The translations under genes were made by a program, and so were the position numbers. From assembly GCA_041941305.1 (NCBI GenBank), contig JBGTQJ010000009.1:166365-230364 (forward strand): a DNA stretch of 64,000 bases, in the 5' to 3' direction. Below are positions 53,224-61,973 of the stretch, one piece after another (within the stretch, counting starts at the first letter, position 1; each line of letters begins with the position of its first letter). The notes beneath the pieces were generated by a model. It had not been told where the DNA came from. It worked only from the letters and a program-made list of their open reading frames with translations, and made no database searches. This stretch comes from JANSWP01 sp041941305. Its GTDB lineage: Bacteria > Bacteroidota > Bacteroidia > Chitinophagales > Saprospiraceae.

Positions 53224-53949
53224 GTGGAAAGTAATAGTTATATTATCAGATTTGTATGTATCCTAACTATTGTTGTAGCAGGTTTGTTGGCTATTTTGAT
53301 TGAATTAACCGCAGAAGCTTCAGCTAAAAACGAGGATATTTTTAATAAACGAGCGGTTTTGTCAGCAGTAGTAGACAAAATGGATCCTGAAAAAAGCATT
53401 GATGACTACGCTGATGATGAGATTCTTGACATTTTTGACCGACAGGTACAGCAGACCGTCATCAAGATGGATGGAACTCCTGTTGTAGATATGAAGGCAG
53501 AAGAGGTGAAAATGGAAAAAGAAAAGAAAAAGCCTGAAAATGAAAGGGTTTTCCCATTATTCAATTTCCAGAATAATGAAGAGCAATATTATATTTTAGC
53601 CGTTAGGGGTAGTGGACTATGGGATGAAATTTGGGGTTATATCGCTTTGGAAAATGATCTAAATACAATAGCGGGTGCTTCATTTGATCACAAGGGAGAA
53701 ACTCCTGGTTTGGGAGCTGAAATAAAAGACAATAAAAAATTTCCTGCCTCTTTCAAGGGCAAAAAACTATATACCGAAGCCGGAGATTACGTTTCGGTTT
53801 TGGTTAAAAAAGGTGGAGCTGAAAAAGGAAATGTTCATCAGGTTGATGGAATCTCTGGGGCTACAGTTACTGCAGATGGGGTGACTGAAATGCTTTACAG
53901 AGGAATCAGATACTACGAGCCCTATTTGAAATCATTAAAAAATAACTAA
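53224..53949 (+). CDS. nqrC: Na+-NQR subunit C
   Basis: The product is 241 aa starting with GTG. One N-terminal membrane segment (FVCILTIVVAGLLAILIELTAEA) is followed by a periplasmic domain. LYTEAGDYVSVL and DGISGATVTADGVTEML hold the covalent FMN site, T214 in S211-G-A-T214. GETPGLGAEI is also conserved. The GTG start is chosen because it begins the family N-terminus, and no ATG lies nearby in frame. An acidic-basic insert (MKAEEVKMEKEKKKPENER) is present near residue 95. Confidence 0.96.
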   Translation: MESNSYIIRFVCILTIVVAGLLAILIELTAEASAKNEDIFNKRAVLSAVVDKMDPEKSIDDYADDEILDIFDRQVQQTVIKMDGTPVVDMKAEEVKMEKEKKKPENERVFPLFNFQNNEEQYYILAVRGSGLWDEIWGYIALENDLNTIAGASFDHKGETPGLGAEIKDNKKFPASFKGKKLYTEAGDYVSVLVKKGGAEKGNVHQVDGISGATVTADGVTEMLYRGIRYYEPYLKSLKNN

Positions 53950-54006
53950 TCTCGAAAAATGGGTAAATCCACTTACCCAGACCTTGAGACTTGAATATGA
54001 ATAATT

Positions 54007-54702
54007 ATGGCTGATACTTCAACAGCAGTTCAAGAAAAACAACCCTTATTTGGTTCAAAGGAGCGTAAACTAATCACAGATCCATTAAATGACAATAATC
54101 CGATTACTGTTCAGGTATTGGGAATTTGTTCAGCTTTGGCGGTCACTTCTCTTATTGTACCTTCTGTGGTTATGGCAATTGCCGTGGTTTTTGTGTGTTC
54201 TTTTGCCAGTTTATTTACTTCTCTTTTACGAACAAGTATTCCAAAATCGGTACGTATGATTGTCCAGTTGGTCATCATCGCAACCCTGGTAACCATTGTG
54301 GAATATACCCTCAAAGCTTTTAACTATCCTATTTATAAGGAACTCTCTGTATACATTGGATTGATTATTACCAATTGTATCGTAATGGGACGTCTGGAAG
54401 CATTTGCGATGGCAAACAAGCCCTGGAGATCATTTTTAGATGGTCTGGGAAATGGTTTGGGCTATGGCGGCATTTTGATAGCAGTGGCTTTTGTCCGCGA
54501 ATTATTTGGAAAGGGTAGTATTGCTGGTATTGGAATTATTGGTGCAGGGGACGATTACTTGATTGATACAGTGACCAATGGTTGGTTCGGTTGGTATGCC
54601 AATAATAACTTAATGGTATTGCCAGCTGCTGCAATGTTTGTAATTGGAATTTTCATTTGGATTCAAAGAAGCTATAATACGAAGTTGGTAGATATTAGCT
54701 AA
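54007..54702 (+). CDS. nqrD: Na+-NQR subunit D
   Basis: The product is 231 aa with six hydrophobic segments. NDNNPITVQVLGICSALAVTS, IPKSVRMIVQLVIIATLVTIVE, YIGLIITNCIVMGRLEAFAMANKP and GNGLGYGGILIAVAFVRELFGKG are diagnostic of NqrD. The conserved cysteines (C36 of GICSAL and C118 of TNCIVMGR) coordinate, together with NqrE, the intramembrane iron centre known from the family. Confidence 0.98.
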   Translation: MADTSTAVQEKQPLFGSKERKLITDPLNDNNPITVQVLGICSALAVTSLIVPSVVMAIAVVFVCSFASLFTSLLRTSIPKSVRMIVQLVIIATLVTIVEYTLKAFNYPIYKELSVYIGLIITNCIVMGRLEAFAMANKPWRSFLDGLGNGLGYGGILIAVAFVRELFGKGSIAGIGIIGAGDDYLIDTVTNGWFGWYANNNLMVLPAAAMFVIGIFIWIQRSYNTKLVDIS

Positions 54703-54754
54703 TTGAGGAAAAGACCAATTCGTAAATTTTTAAATAATTGTAAATTAAAATATA

Positions 54755-55363
54755 ATGGGCGAATTAGTAAATGTATTCATAAAAGCTGCATTCATAGAAA
54801 ACCTGGTTCTTGCCTATTTTCTTGGAATGTGCTCTTATCTGGCAGTTTCCAAAACAGTGAAAACTGCATTTGGATTGGGTTTGGCGGTCATTTTCGTATT
54901 GGGAATTACCATGCCTATTAACTGGTTGATTTATACCTACCTCTTAAGTGATATTAGTTTTTTAGGAATAGACTTGACCTTCCTCAAATTGATTCTTTTT
55001 ATTGCGGTGATTGCCTCAATGGTACAATTAGTGGAAATGGTAATTGAAAAGGTTTCGCCTGCGCTTTACACTTCGTTGGGTATTTTCCTTCCTTTGATTA
55101 CCGTAAACTGTGCGATTCTGGGAGGTTCCCTATTTATGGTTTCCAGAGAATACAATTTGAGTGAAAGTATTGCATTTGGACTGGGAGGAGGATTTGGTTG
55201 GTTCCTGGCAATCATTGCTATTGCTGCAATCAGGGAAAAAATTCGCTACTCCAATGTTCCACCTGCCTTACGGGGTTTGGGAATGGCTTTCATTTTGACT
55301 GGATTGATGGGCATTGCCTTTATGAGTTTGATGGGAATTGATCCTTCAGCTTTTGCAAATTAA
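54755..55363 (+). CDS. nqrE: Na+-NQR subunit E
   Basis: The product is 202 aa with six membrane helices. IKAAFIENLVLAYFLGMCSYLAVSKTVKTAFGLG and LPLITVNCAILGGSLFMV are diagnostic. C26 (GMCSYL) and C119 (VNCAILG) are the conserved pair that pairs with NqrD cysteines at the iron centre. It follows nqrD after 52 nt. Confidence 0.98.
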   Translation: MGELVNVFIKAAFIENLVLAYFLGMCSYLAVSKTVKTAFGLGLAVIFVLGITMPINWLIYTYLLSDISFLGIDLTFLKLILFIAVIASMVQLVEMVIEKVSPALYTSLGIFLPLITVNCAILGGSLFMVSREYNLSESIAFGLGGGFGWFLAIIAIAAIREKIRYSNVPPALRGLGMAFILTGLMGIAFMSLMGIDPSAFAN

Positions 55364-55436
55364 AAATAATGACGGAGGTGTGAAATCATGAATGCACAAG
55401 TCATTCTCACACCATCTTTCAATTATACCTGTAAAT

Positions 55437-56759
55437 ATGATTTTTTTATTTAGTGTACAGACTATCCTTTCTGCAATAGCAGTTTTTACAGCAGTCATCT
55501 TGGCACTTTCCTTCATGCTGATTGCAGCCAGAAAAAGATTGGTACCTCAAGGTGATGTAAAAATTGTAGTAAACGGTGATGAAGATAATCCACTATTGGT
55601 AAAGCCAGGTTCTTCATTATTGTCTGCTCTTTCTGATAAAAATGTTTTTCTTCCATCAGCATGTGGTGGAGGTGGTACCTGTGCGATGTGTGAATGTCAT
55701 GTGGATGAAGGAGGTGGAGATGTTTTACCGACCGAGATGAACCACCTTTCCAGAAAAGAAGCAGCGGAAGGGATGCGTTTGTCTTGCCAGGTAAAAGTAC
55801 GGGAAGACATGAAAATTAGGGTGCCAGAAGAGGTATTTGGGATTAAAAAGTGGGAATGTGAAGTTGTCTCCAATTACAATGTGGCTTCCTTTATTAAAGA
55901 ATTTGTGGTAAAACTTCCTGAAGGAGAAGAATTGGATTTCAAAGCAGGAGGATATATCCAAATTGATGTACCAAAGACTGTGGTAGATTTCAAGGATATT
56001 GACATTACTTCTCACCCAAGAATGGGGAAAAAGCCCGATGAATTTCAAACGGAGTGGGATAAATTCAATTTATGGCCACTTCAAATGAAAAATGATGAGC
56101 CCATCTTCAGGGCTTACTCAATGGCGAATCACCCCGCTGAAGGGAACATTGTAATGCTCAATATTCGGGTAGCCACTCCACCATGGGATAGAGCGAAAAA
56201 TGGATGGATGGATGTCAATCCAGGTATTTGTTCTTCTTATGTATTTGGATGCAAGCCTGGAGATAAAGTAACCATTTCAGGACCTTATGGTGAATTCTTC
56301 ATAAAAGATACGCCTAAGGAAATGGTATACATAGGTGGTGGTGCAGGAATGGCGCCTTTGAGATCTCATTTATTTCACTTGTTTCATACGTTGAAAACTA
56401 CAAATAGAAAAGTTACTTATTGGTATGGTGGCCGTACGAAAAGAGAATTATTCTACATTGACGATTTCCGTCAAATAGAAAAAGAGTTTCCAAACTTCAA
56501 ATTCTATATTGCGCTTGATAATCCATTACCAGAAGATAATTGGGTAGAGAAAAAGGACATTCACGATGAGGAAGGCGATGGATTCAAAGGATATATCATG
56601 AGCGTTTGCTACGAGCAATACTTGAAGAATCATCCGGAGCCAGAAGAAGTTGAATACTATTTCTGTGGACCTCCAGCAATGAATAGTTCCGTAATTAGAA
56701 CTTTGGATGAATTGGGAGTTCCTGAAGAGAATATTGCCTTCGATGATTTTGGAGGGTAG
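55437..56759 (+). CDS. nqrF: Na+-NQR subunit F (NADH dehydrogenase, FAD, 2Fe-2S)
   Basis: The product is 440 aa from the ATG at 55437; an in-frame ATG at 55392 would add 15 residues ahead of the membrane helix, less likely. The N-terminal helix (FSVQTILSAIAVFTAVILALSFMLIAARK) is followed by the ferredoxin domain with C76-x5-C82-x2-C85 and C117, the FAD-binding RAYSMANHP and the NADH-binding GGGAGMAPLRSHLFHL. The C-terminus NIAFDDFGG is typical. It is the electron entry point of the pump. Confidence 0.98.
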   Translation: MIFLFSVQTILSAIAVFTAVILALSFMLIAARKRLVPQGDVKIVVNGDEDNPLLVKPGSSLLSALSDKNVFLPSACGGGGTCAMCECHVDEGGGDVLPTEMNHLSRKEAAEGMRLSCQVKVREDMKIRVPEEVFGIKKWECEVVSNYNVASFIKEFVVKLPEGEELDFKAGGYIQIDVPKTVVDFKDIDITSHPRMGKKPDEFQTEWDKFNLWPLQMKNDEPIFRAYSMANHPAEGNIVMLNIRVATPPWDRAKNGWMDVNPGICSSYVFGCKPGDKVTISGPYGEFFIKDTPKEMVYIGGGAGMAPLRSHLFHLFHTLKTTNRKVTYWYGGRTKRELFYIDDFRQIEKEFPNFKFYIALDNPLPEDNWVEKKDIHDEEGDGFKGYIMSVCYEQYLKNHPEPEEVEYYFCGPPAMNSSVIRTLDELGVPEENIAFDDFGG

Positions 56760-56767
56760 TATTTATT

Positions 56768-56828
56768 TATGAAATGAATAATGAAGGAATAAGAGAATAT
56801 TTCCTTCATTATTTCATTCCTCATTCTT
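56768..56828. repeat. Palindromic tract after nqrF
   Basis: GAAATGAATAATGAAGGAA is complementary to a stretch ending TTCATT (56798-56820), built from imperfect 6-7-nt units. It forms a hairpin just downstream of the operon. Confidence 0.6.
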
Positions 56829-56833
56829 ACAAT

Positions 56834-56872
56834 AAAAAAGCCTCATAAGTATGCAACTTACGAGGCTTTTTT
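56834..56872. terminator. Bidirectional intrinsic terminator (nqr operon and tRNA-Arg)
   Basis: A 17-bp stem (56834-56850, AAAAAAGCCTCATAAGT, with 56856-56872) has one wobble pair and a 5-nt loop. Its arms end in T runs in both directions. It lies between nqrF (+) and tRNA-Arg (-). Confidence 0.9.
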
Positions 56873-56880
56873 AATAAGTG

Positions 56881-56954
56881 TGATCCCGGCAGGACTCGAA
56901 CCTGCGACCTGCTGATTAGAAGTCAGCTGCTCTATCCAGCTGAGCTACGAGACC
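56881..56954 (-). tRNA. tRNA-Arg (UCU)
   Basis: The minus strand folds into a 74-nt cloverleaf. The acceptor arm GGTCTCG/CGGGATC contains two G-T pairs. The D arm has AGCTCAGCTGGATAGAGC, the anticodon loop CTTCTAA gives UCU, and the T arm has GGTTCGAGTCC. CCA is not encoded. Confidence 0.95.
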
Positions 56955-57265
56955 AACTAAATAATGTAAGATTGAATAATGAAATAATTAATAATGACCA
57001 TTAATTCCCGCACTTCTGCTGGACAGGCTATTCCTTCATTATTCTTAAAAAACTGCCTTTCTTTAAAAGCAGCGCAAAAATACTTCTTTTTCTATAAAAT
57101 CAAACGATTGTAAAAATCAAATTTTCAAACTGATAACTTTTATTTTTCGTTCCATCTCCTTCCTCTTTTTTTATATTTTCACAGGTAGTTATAAATTTTA
57201 GAATATTTGGAGGTATTTGCCTGAATTAAAGGATCTAATACCCAATATCAAATAGCATTTGAACT
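56955..57265. other. 311-nt gap without a gene
   Basis: It contains an imperfect tract of AATAATGA-like units (56962-57000 with a partial complement near 57030-57045) and A/T-rich sequence in front of ung. No promoter match is strong. Confidence 0.6.
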
Positions 57266-57940
57266 ATGAGCAATGTCAAAATTGAAGAAAGTTGGAAGGA
57301 AGTTTTGGTAGATGAGTTTTCACAGCCTTACTTTCAAAGCCTTGCGACGTTTTTGAGAAATGAAAAAGCCAATGGGAAGATAATTTACCCGCCTGGGACT
57401 TTGATTTTTAATGCTTTTAATACAACCCCATTTGATAAAGTAAAAGTGGTGATCCTGGGACAAGATCCATACCATAACCCAGGCGAGGCGATGGGCTTGT
57501 GCTTTTCAGTGCCTAAAACTGTAAAGGTGCCGCCTTCTTTAAAAAATATATATAAAGAATTGGGAACTGATCTTGGATGTACCATTCCAAATCATGGCGA
57601 TTTGACCAAATGGGCAGGTCAGGGCGTGTTTTTATTGAATGCCATGCTAACCGTTGAGAAGAATCGAGCAGCTTCCCATCGTAAAATAGGGTGGCAAAAC
57701 TTCACCGATGCGGTAATAAGAAAACTATCAGAGGAAAGAGAAGGCTTGGTTTTTATGCTTTGGGGTGGCTTTGCGAAGAAGAAAAAGGAAATGATAGATC
57801 CTTTTAAACATCTAGTATTAGAAGCCGTGCATCCTTCTCCTCTTGCTGGGGGCGCTTTTTTTGGATGTCGTCATTTTTCCAAAGCTAATAACTATCTGCA
57901 ATCAAATGGTCAAGACCCTATTGATTGGCAAATTGATTAA
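57266..57940 (+). CDS. ung: Uracil-DNA glycosylase
   Basis: The product is 224 aa. The catalytic motif G65-Q-D67-P-Y-H70 (VVILGQDPYHNPGEAMGLCFSVP) contains the water-activating D67, and H189-P-S-P-L in the other motif (VHPSPLAGGAFFGCRHFSKAN) is the leucine-loop region. WAGQGVFLLNAMLTVE is also conserved. It removes uracil from DNA to start base excision repair. The gene is complete and of normal length. Confidence 0.98.
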   Translation: MSNVKIEESWKEVLVDEFSQPYFQSLATFLRNEKANGKIIYPPGTLIFNAFNTTPFDKVKVVILGQDPYHNPGEAMGLCFSVPKTVKVPPSLKNIYKELGTDLGCTIPNHGDLTKWAGQGVFLLNAMLTVEKNRAASHRKIGWQNFTDAVIRKLSEEREGLVFMLWGGFAKKKKEMIDPFKHLVLEAVHPSPLAGGAFFGCRHFSKANNYLQSNGQDPIDWQID

Positions 57941-57948
57941 CCCAAGGT

Positions 57949-57999
57949 GCGAAGGATAATGCTCGCCAGCAAAGCTGGCTCACGAAAGGGGTTCGCAAC
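57949..57999. repeat. Short palindromic repeat (REP-like), copy 1
   Basis: It starts GCGAAGGAT and ends GGTTCGC, with an internal GCCAGC-AAA-GCTGGC hairpin. It resembles 63904-63945, which shares GCGAAGGAT, GCTCGCC/CTCGCC and GAAGGGG. Confidence 0.55.
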
Positions 58000-58028
58000 T
58001 TAGATTAATTAATAATTGAAAAAAACTT

Positions 58029-58433
58029 ATGGGTAAGAAATTTTTAGTTATCACGGGAATTTTGGGAATGCTCGCCGTGTTATTGGGAGCTTTTGGAGCC
58101 CATTATTTAAAAAGTATCTTGACTCCCGCTGAACTAACAGTTTATGAAACAGGCGTCCGGTATCATTTTTATCATACCATAGCGTTACTGGGAGTAGCAG
58201 TACTATGTAGAATTTCAAAGAATAAAAGATTGAGATACGCTGGTTGGCTGTTTTTTGCTGGTGTCATAGCTTTTTCAGGCTCTTTATATTTATTAGCTTG
58301 CAAGGAAGTCCTGGGGATTGGGGCAATGACTAAAGTTTTGGGACCAATTACGCCCATAGGAGGCTTGCTGTTTGCTGCTGGTTGGGTTTTTTTGACCTTA
58401 ACTGGGCTTTCCTCTCAAAAGTCTTCAACCTGA
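58029..58433 (+). CDS. DUF423 family small membrane protein
   Basis: The product is 134 aa with four hydrophobic segments. LGMLAVLLGAFGAHYLKSILTPAELTVYETGVRYHFYHTIALLGVA is the conserved start of DUF423 (YgdD-like), and GSLYLLA, ITPIGGLLFAAGWVFL complete it. The function is unknown. It ends at a strong terminator before a convergent gene. Confidence 0.95.
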   Translation: MGKKFLVITGILGMLAVLLGAFGAHYLKSILTPAELTVYETGVRYHFYHTIALLGVAVLCRISKNKRLRYAGWLFFAGVIAFSGSLYLLACKEVLGIGAMTKVLGPITPIGGLLFAAGWVFLTLTGLSSQKSST

Positions 58434-58484
58434 TTTTTTGGTAGCCCAAACGGTATTGCAGATACCGTTTGGGCTACCAAAAAA
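58434..58484. terminator. Bidirectional intrinsic terminator
   Basis: A perfect 23-bp stem (58434-58456 with 58462-58484; arm contains GGTAGCCCAAACGG) with a TGCAG loop and T/A runs at its outer ends. It separates two convergent genes and overlaps the DUF423 stop region. Confidence 0.93.
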
Positions 58485-58486
58485 TA

Positions 58487-60673
58487 TTATCCTTTTACTT
58501 CAGCCATTCCCGCCAAATCCATAATAAAAGCATATTCCAAAGCAGTTTCCTTGTACCTTCTAAATCTTCCAGACTGACCTCCATGACCAGCATCCATATT
58601 GGTATGAAGAATAAGAGGATTCTTATCTGTTTTTAATTCACGCAGCTTCGCTACCCATTTTGCAGGTTCCCAATATTGAACTTGTGAATCATGCAATCCT
58701 GTTGTAACCAGCATCGCCGGATAATCTTTTGCTTCCACATTGTCATATGGTGAATAAGATTTGATGTAATCGTAATACTCCTTGTTTTTTGGATTGCCCC
58801 ATTCGTCAAACTCTCCTGTAGTAAGGGGAATACTTTCGTCCAACATAGTTGTGATGACATCCACAAATGGTACAGCAGAAATGACCCCTCGCCAAAGTTC
58901 TGGGCGCATATTTACCACCGCTCCCATCAACAATCCACCTGCACTTCCACCCATTGCAAATAGTTTGTCCTTATTGGTATAGTTTTCTGCAATCAGATAA
59001 TCAGCACAGTCTATAAAGTCAGTAAATGTATTTTTCTTATTGAGCATTTTCCCATTTTCGTACCATTTTCTCCCCATTTCTTCCCCTCCTCGAATGTGGG
59101 CAATTGCATATACAAAACCCCTGTCCAAAAGGCTTAGCCTGGTAGATCGGAACCAGGGGTCCATGCTGGCTCCATAAGAACCATAACCATAGAGTAGGAG
59201 AGGGGCTTTACCGTTTTTCTCAAATCCTTTTTTGTAAACCAATGAAATGGGCACTTTGGTACCATCTTTTGCAGTAGCATAAAGCCTTTCACTTTGATAA
59301 TTCTCCGGGTTGAAATCTCCAACAACCTCTTGTTGTTTCAAAAGGGTCTTTTCCTTGGATTTCATGTTGTAATCAAAAACCGAATTTGGGGTAGTCATTG
59401 AGGAATAACTCAACCTCAGAATATCTGTATCAAACTCGGGATTTGTAGAAGCATAGGATACGAAAGTTTCTTCTCCGAAATCAATATAATGTTCTTCCCC
59501 TTGCCAGGGTCTTATTCTTAATTGCCTAATGCCATTAATTCTTTCCTCCAAGACCAAATAATCTTTGAATATTTCCATTCCTTCCAATAATACATCCTCC
59601 CGATGAGCAATGACTTCCTGCCAGTTTTCTTTGCTTGTAGCTGTCTCAGGAGTAGCCATCAGGCGAAAATTTTGAGCATCCAGGTTGGTCTTGATATACC
59701 ATTTATCCTTGTAATGAGCAATGCTGTATTCCAGTTTTCTTTCTCTGGGTTGTATGATTTGCCATTCTCCATTTGGAGTGTCTGCATTCAGGACGCGATA
59801 CTCATTTGATAAGGTTTGAAAGGAACCTATTATGATGTATTTTTTGGATTTGGATTTATAAACAAAGCAAGAAAATGTTTCATCCGCTTCATGAAAGACT
59901 TCCTGATCATTGGAAGCATCCGTTCCCAAAACATGTTTGAATATCTTATACGAACGCAGCGCTTTGTCCTTTACTGTGTAAAAGATTGTTTTATTGTCAT
60001 TAGCCCAAACTGAACCTCCAGTTGTGTTTGGAATGTTATCAGTTAATATTTCCCCTGTTTTCAGGTTTTTGAATCGAATATTGTAAATCCTTCTACTTAA
60101 GGTATCTTCTCCGTAGGCGAGTATTTCATTATTGGGACTCACTGAACGTCCACTAACATTATAATAGGAAAAAGGCTTTGCCATCTCATTTACGTTTAGC
60201 ATGATCTCTTCTTCTGCTTCAAGGTTCTCCTTTTTCCTACAATAAATCGGATATTCTTCTCCTTCGTTATACCTCGAATAATAGAAATAATGATTGTCTT
60301 TATAGGGAACTGACATATCAGTCTGCTTGATTCTTCCAATCAATTCTTCATACAGATCATTCTGTAAATCTTTCAAATGGGCTGTCATTTTATCCTTGTA
60401 TTCATTTTCAGAATTCAGATAGGCTATGACATTAGGGTCTTCTCTGTCATTCAACCAATAATAGTTGTCAATTCTAGTGTCGTCATGAATGGTCAATTCT
60501 TTGGGAACTTTGGTACATTCTGGAGTTTTTATGTCCATCTTTTCATACATGCCAGTTAAGGTAGCTGCATTTTCAGTATTCATATGATTTTCGTTTTTGC
60601 AAGCCGCAAAAATGAAAATTAATATGACAATCCAATAATTTAAGTCGGGGAATGGTTGTGATTTCCGTTTCAT
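58487..60673 (-). CDS. ptrB: Oligopeptidase B-like serine peptidase (S9), lipoprotein
   Basis: The product is 728 aa. A lipobox-like FAAC in IVILIFIFAACKNENHM suggests a lipidated, periplasm-facing enzyme. An N-terminal seven-bladed propeller (~80-445) starts with DNYYWLNDREDPNVIAYLNSEN, typical of oligopeptidase B. The catalytic domain has S577 in GGSAGGLL, D662 in TGLHDSQV and H697 in MDAGHGG. Oligopeptidase B cleaves short peptides after basic residues. No operon partner is adjacent. Confidence 0.95.
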   Translation of the reverse strand: MKRKSQPFPDLNYWIVILIFIFAACKNENHMNTENAATLTGMYEKMDIKTPECTKVPKELTIHDDTRIDNYYWLNDREDPNVIAYLNSENEYKDKMTAHLKDLQNDLYEELIGRIKQTDMSVPYKDNHYFYYSRYNEGEEYPIYCRKKENLEAEEEIMLNVNEMAKPFSYYNVSGRSVSPNNEILAYGEDTLSRRIYNIRFKNLKTGEILTDNIPNTTGGSVWANDNKTIFYTVKDKALRSYKIFKHVLGTDASNDQEVFHEADETFSCFVYKSKSKKYIIIGSFQTLSNEYRVLNADTPNGEWQIIQPRERKLEYSIAHYKDKWYIKTNLDAQNFRLMATPETATSKENWQEVIAHREDVLLEGMEIFKDYLVLEERINGIRQLRIRPWQGEEHYIDFGEETFVSYASTNPEFDTDILRLSYSSMTTPNSVFDYNMKSKEKTLLKQQEVVGDFNPENYQSERLYATAKDGTKVPISLVYKKGFEKNGKAPLLLYGYGSYGASMDPWFRSTRLSLLDRGFVYAIAHIRGGEEMGRKWYENGKMLNKKNTFTDFIDCADYLIAENYTNKDKLFAMGGSAGGLLMGAVVNMRPELWRGVISAVPFVDVITTMLDESIPLTTGEFDEWGNPKNKEYYDYIKSYSPYDNVEAKDYPAMLVTTGLHDSQVQYWEPAKWVAKLRELKTDKNPLILHTNMDAGHGGQSGRFRRYKETALEYAFIMDLAGMAEVKG

Positions 60674-60744
60674 TATTTAATTAAATTGAATGAATAAGGA
60701 CTGAGAGAAAAATAAAATGTACAAGATTGATGCAGGAATTTTTT

Positions 60745-60811
60745 CTTCTGAAAAGCTTTAAAAATAATTGCATAGCAGGGCTACGGACTTATTTTTAAAG
60801 CTTTTCAGAAG
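60745..60811. repeat. Long perfect inverted repeat with GC-rich loop
   Basis: The 23-bp arms (60745-60767 and 60789-60811; CTTCTGAAAAGCTTTAAAAA...) pair perfectly. The 21-nt loop TTGCATAGCAGGGCTACGGAC holds a small TAGC-AGG-GCTA hairpin. It lies in a 282-nt gap between divergent genes and could be a small mobile palindrome or a regulator. Confidence 0.85.
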
Positions 60812-60955
60812 GGAAAAGGACTAGTCAAGATGTACAGGTTATTGTTCCCTCAGTCCTAAAAGTCCAATATTACGGATTAGTTATTATCAACTTTGTTATT
60901 TCCTGACATATTACCTTATTTTTACTTATAAGGAGCTTTTCTCAACATTACAGAT

Positions 60956-61912
60956 ATGGGAGATGTCAATATCTTTCAAAATCTGGCACTTGGTCTAAGA
61001 TGGTCAATGGAACGACGATTGTATACCAAACTAAAAGACAATCCCAATTTACTGACAGGCAATTCGCTGATGCAAGGTTTTGTCAATCAGCATGAAAATC
61101 TTGCAATTGGACTGTTTTACGACATTCGAAAAGAGGTTGAAAATTTGTACAACGTTGACCCAGCTACTCAAAACACTTTGGATAATAATGACCTGATTAT
61201 CGAAAATTCAAGAGTCGCTTTGCGAGCAGTAGATTCTTTGTTACTCACTAATCATTTGGATAGTCTTTTACATGCCCAAAGAGATAGTTTGGTCAATTTA
61301 ATTTCACAAAAATTGGCAGAGAATACAGCAATTTATAATACACTCCAGAATCAAAGAGTTTTGGATGCCAATGCAATAATTACATCAAATGATGCTGTTT
61401 CAACAACTTTTGATTATGAGACGAATGAAAAGGATTTGAATGATATATATTTAAAAGGATTTGTTCAGGGTAATTTGCCTTTAAATTCTACACAAATTAC
61501 CACAATTGATAATATTGCTAATCAATGTGTTGAAGAGGGAGGACCAGAGGTTTACCGTGCTAGAAGCATGAAGGCTTGGTTGACCGGAATTCCAGTACAA
61601 GATGTTCAATGTGTTGGAGAACGCGATTTAAAAAAAGAAGAAAATACTGAAATCGCAGTGTTACCAAAAATCTTTCCCAATCCTGTCAAAGACAATTTGA
61701 CTATCATTTTTCCTACTGAATGGACAAAACAACCTGGAATTATTTCATTTCAAAGCATTACTGGACAATTAATTCATAGACTGGATTATGAAAAAGGAGC
61801 AAGAGAAATTCATTTCAATGTAGAGGGATTCGTTAAAGGAATATACTTTTTAGAAATCAGGACTGAAAATGACGAGCTACATTTAGAAAAAATAATATTG
61901 ACAAACGATTAA
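60956..61912 (+). CDS. T9SS-domain protein without signal peptide (probably 5'-truncated)
   Basis: The product is 318 aa. It begins MGDVNIFQNLALGLRW with no signal peptide, although the last ~80 residues (PKIFPNPVKDNLTIIFPTEW...FVKGIYFLEIRTENDELHLEKIILTND) are a T9SS type A sorting domain that needs Sec export first. The middle is helical (LDSLLHAQRDSLVNLISQKLAEN). It is likely the tail of a longer secreted protein whose front has been lost or replaced. No upstream in-frame coding is evident. Confidence 0.75.
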   Translation: MGDVNIFQNLALGLRWSMERRLYTKLKDNPNLLTGNSLMQGFVNQHENLAIGLFYDIRKEVENLYNVDPATQNTLDNNDLIIENSRVALRAVDSLLLTNHLDSLLHAQRDSLVNLISQKLAENTAIYNTLQNQRVLDANAIITSNDAVSTTFDYETNEKDLNDIYLKGFVQGNLPLNSTQITTIDNIANQCVEEGGPEVYRARSMKAWLTGIPVQDVQCVGERDLKKEENTEIAVLPKIFPNPVKDNLTIIFPTEWTKQPGIISFQSITGQLIHRLDYEKGAREIHFNVEGFVKGIYFLEIRTENDELHLEKIILTND

Positions 61913-61973
61913 TTTTGGAAAGAACCTCAGGTATTTTTATACTTGGGGTTTTTCCTTTTTTAAGGCTTTTCTG

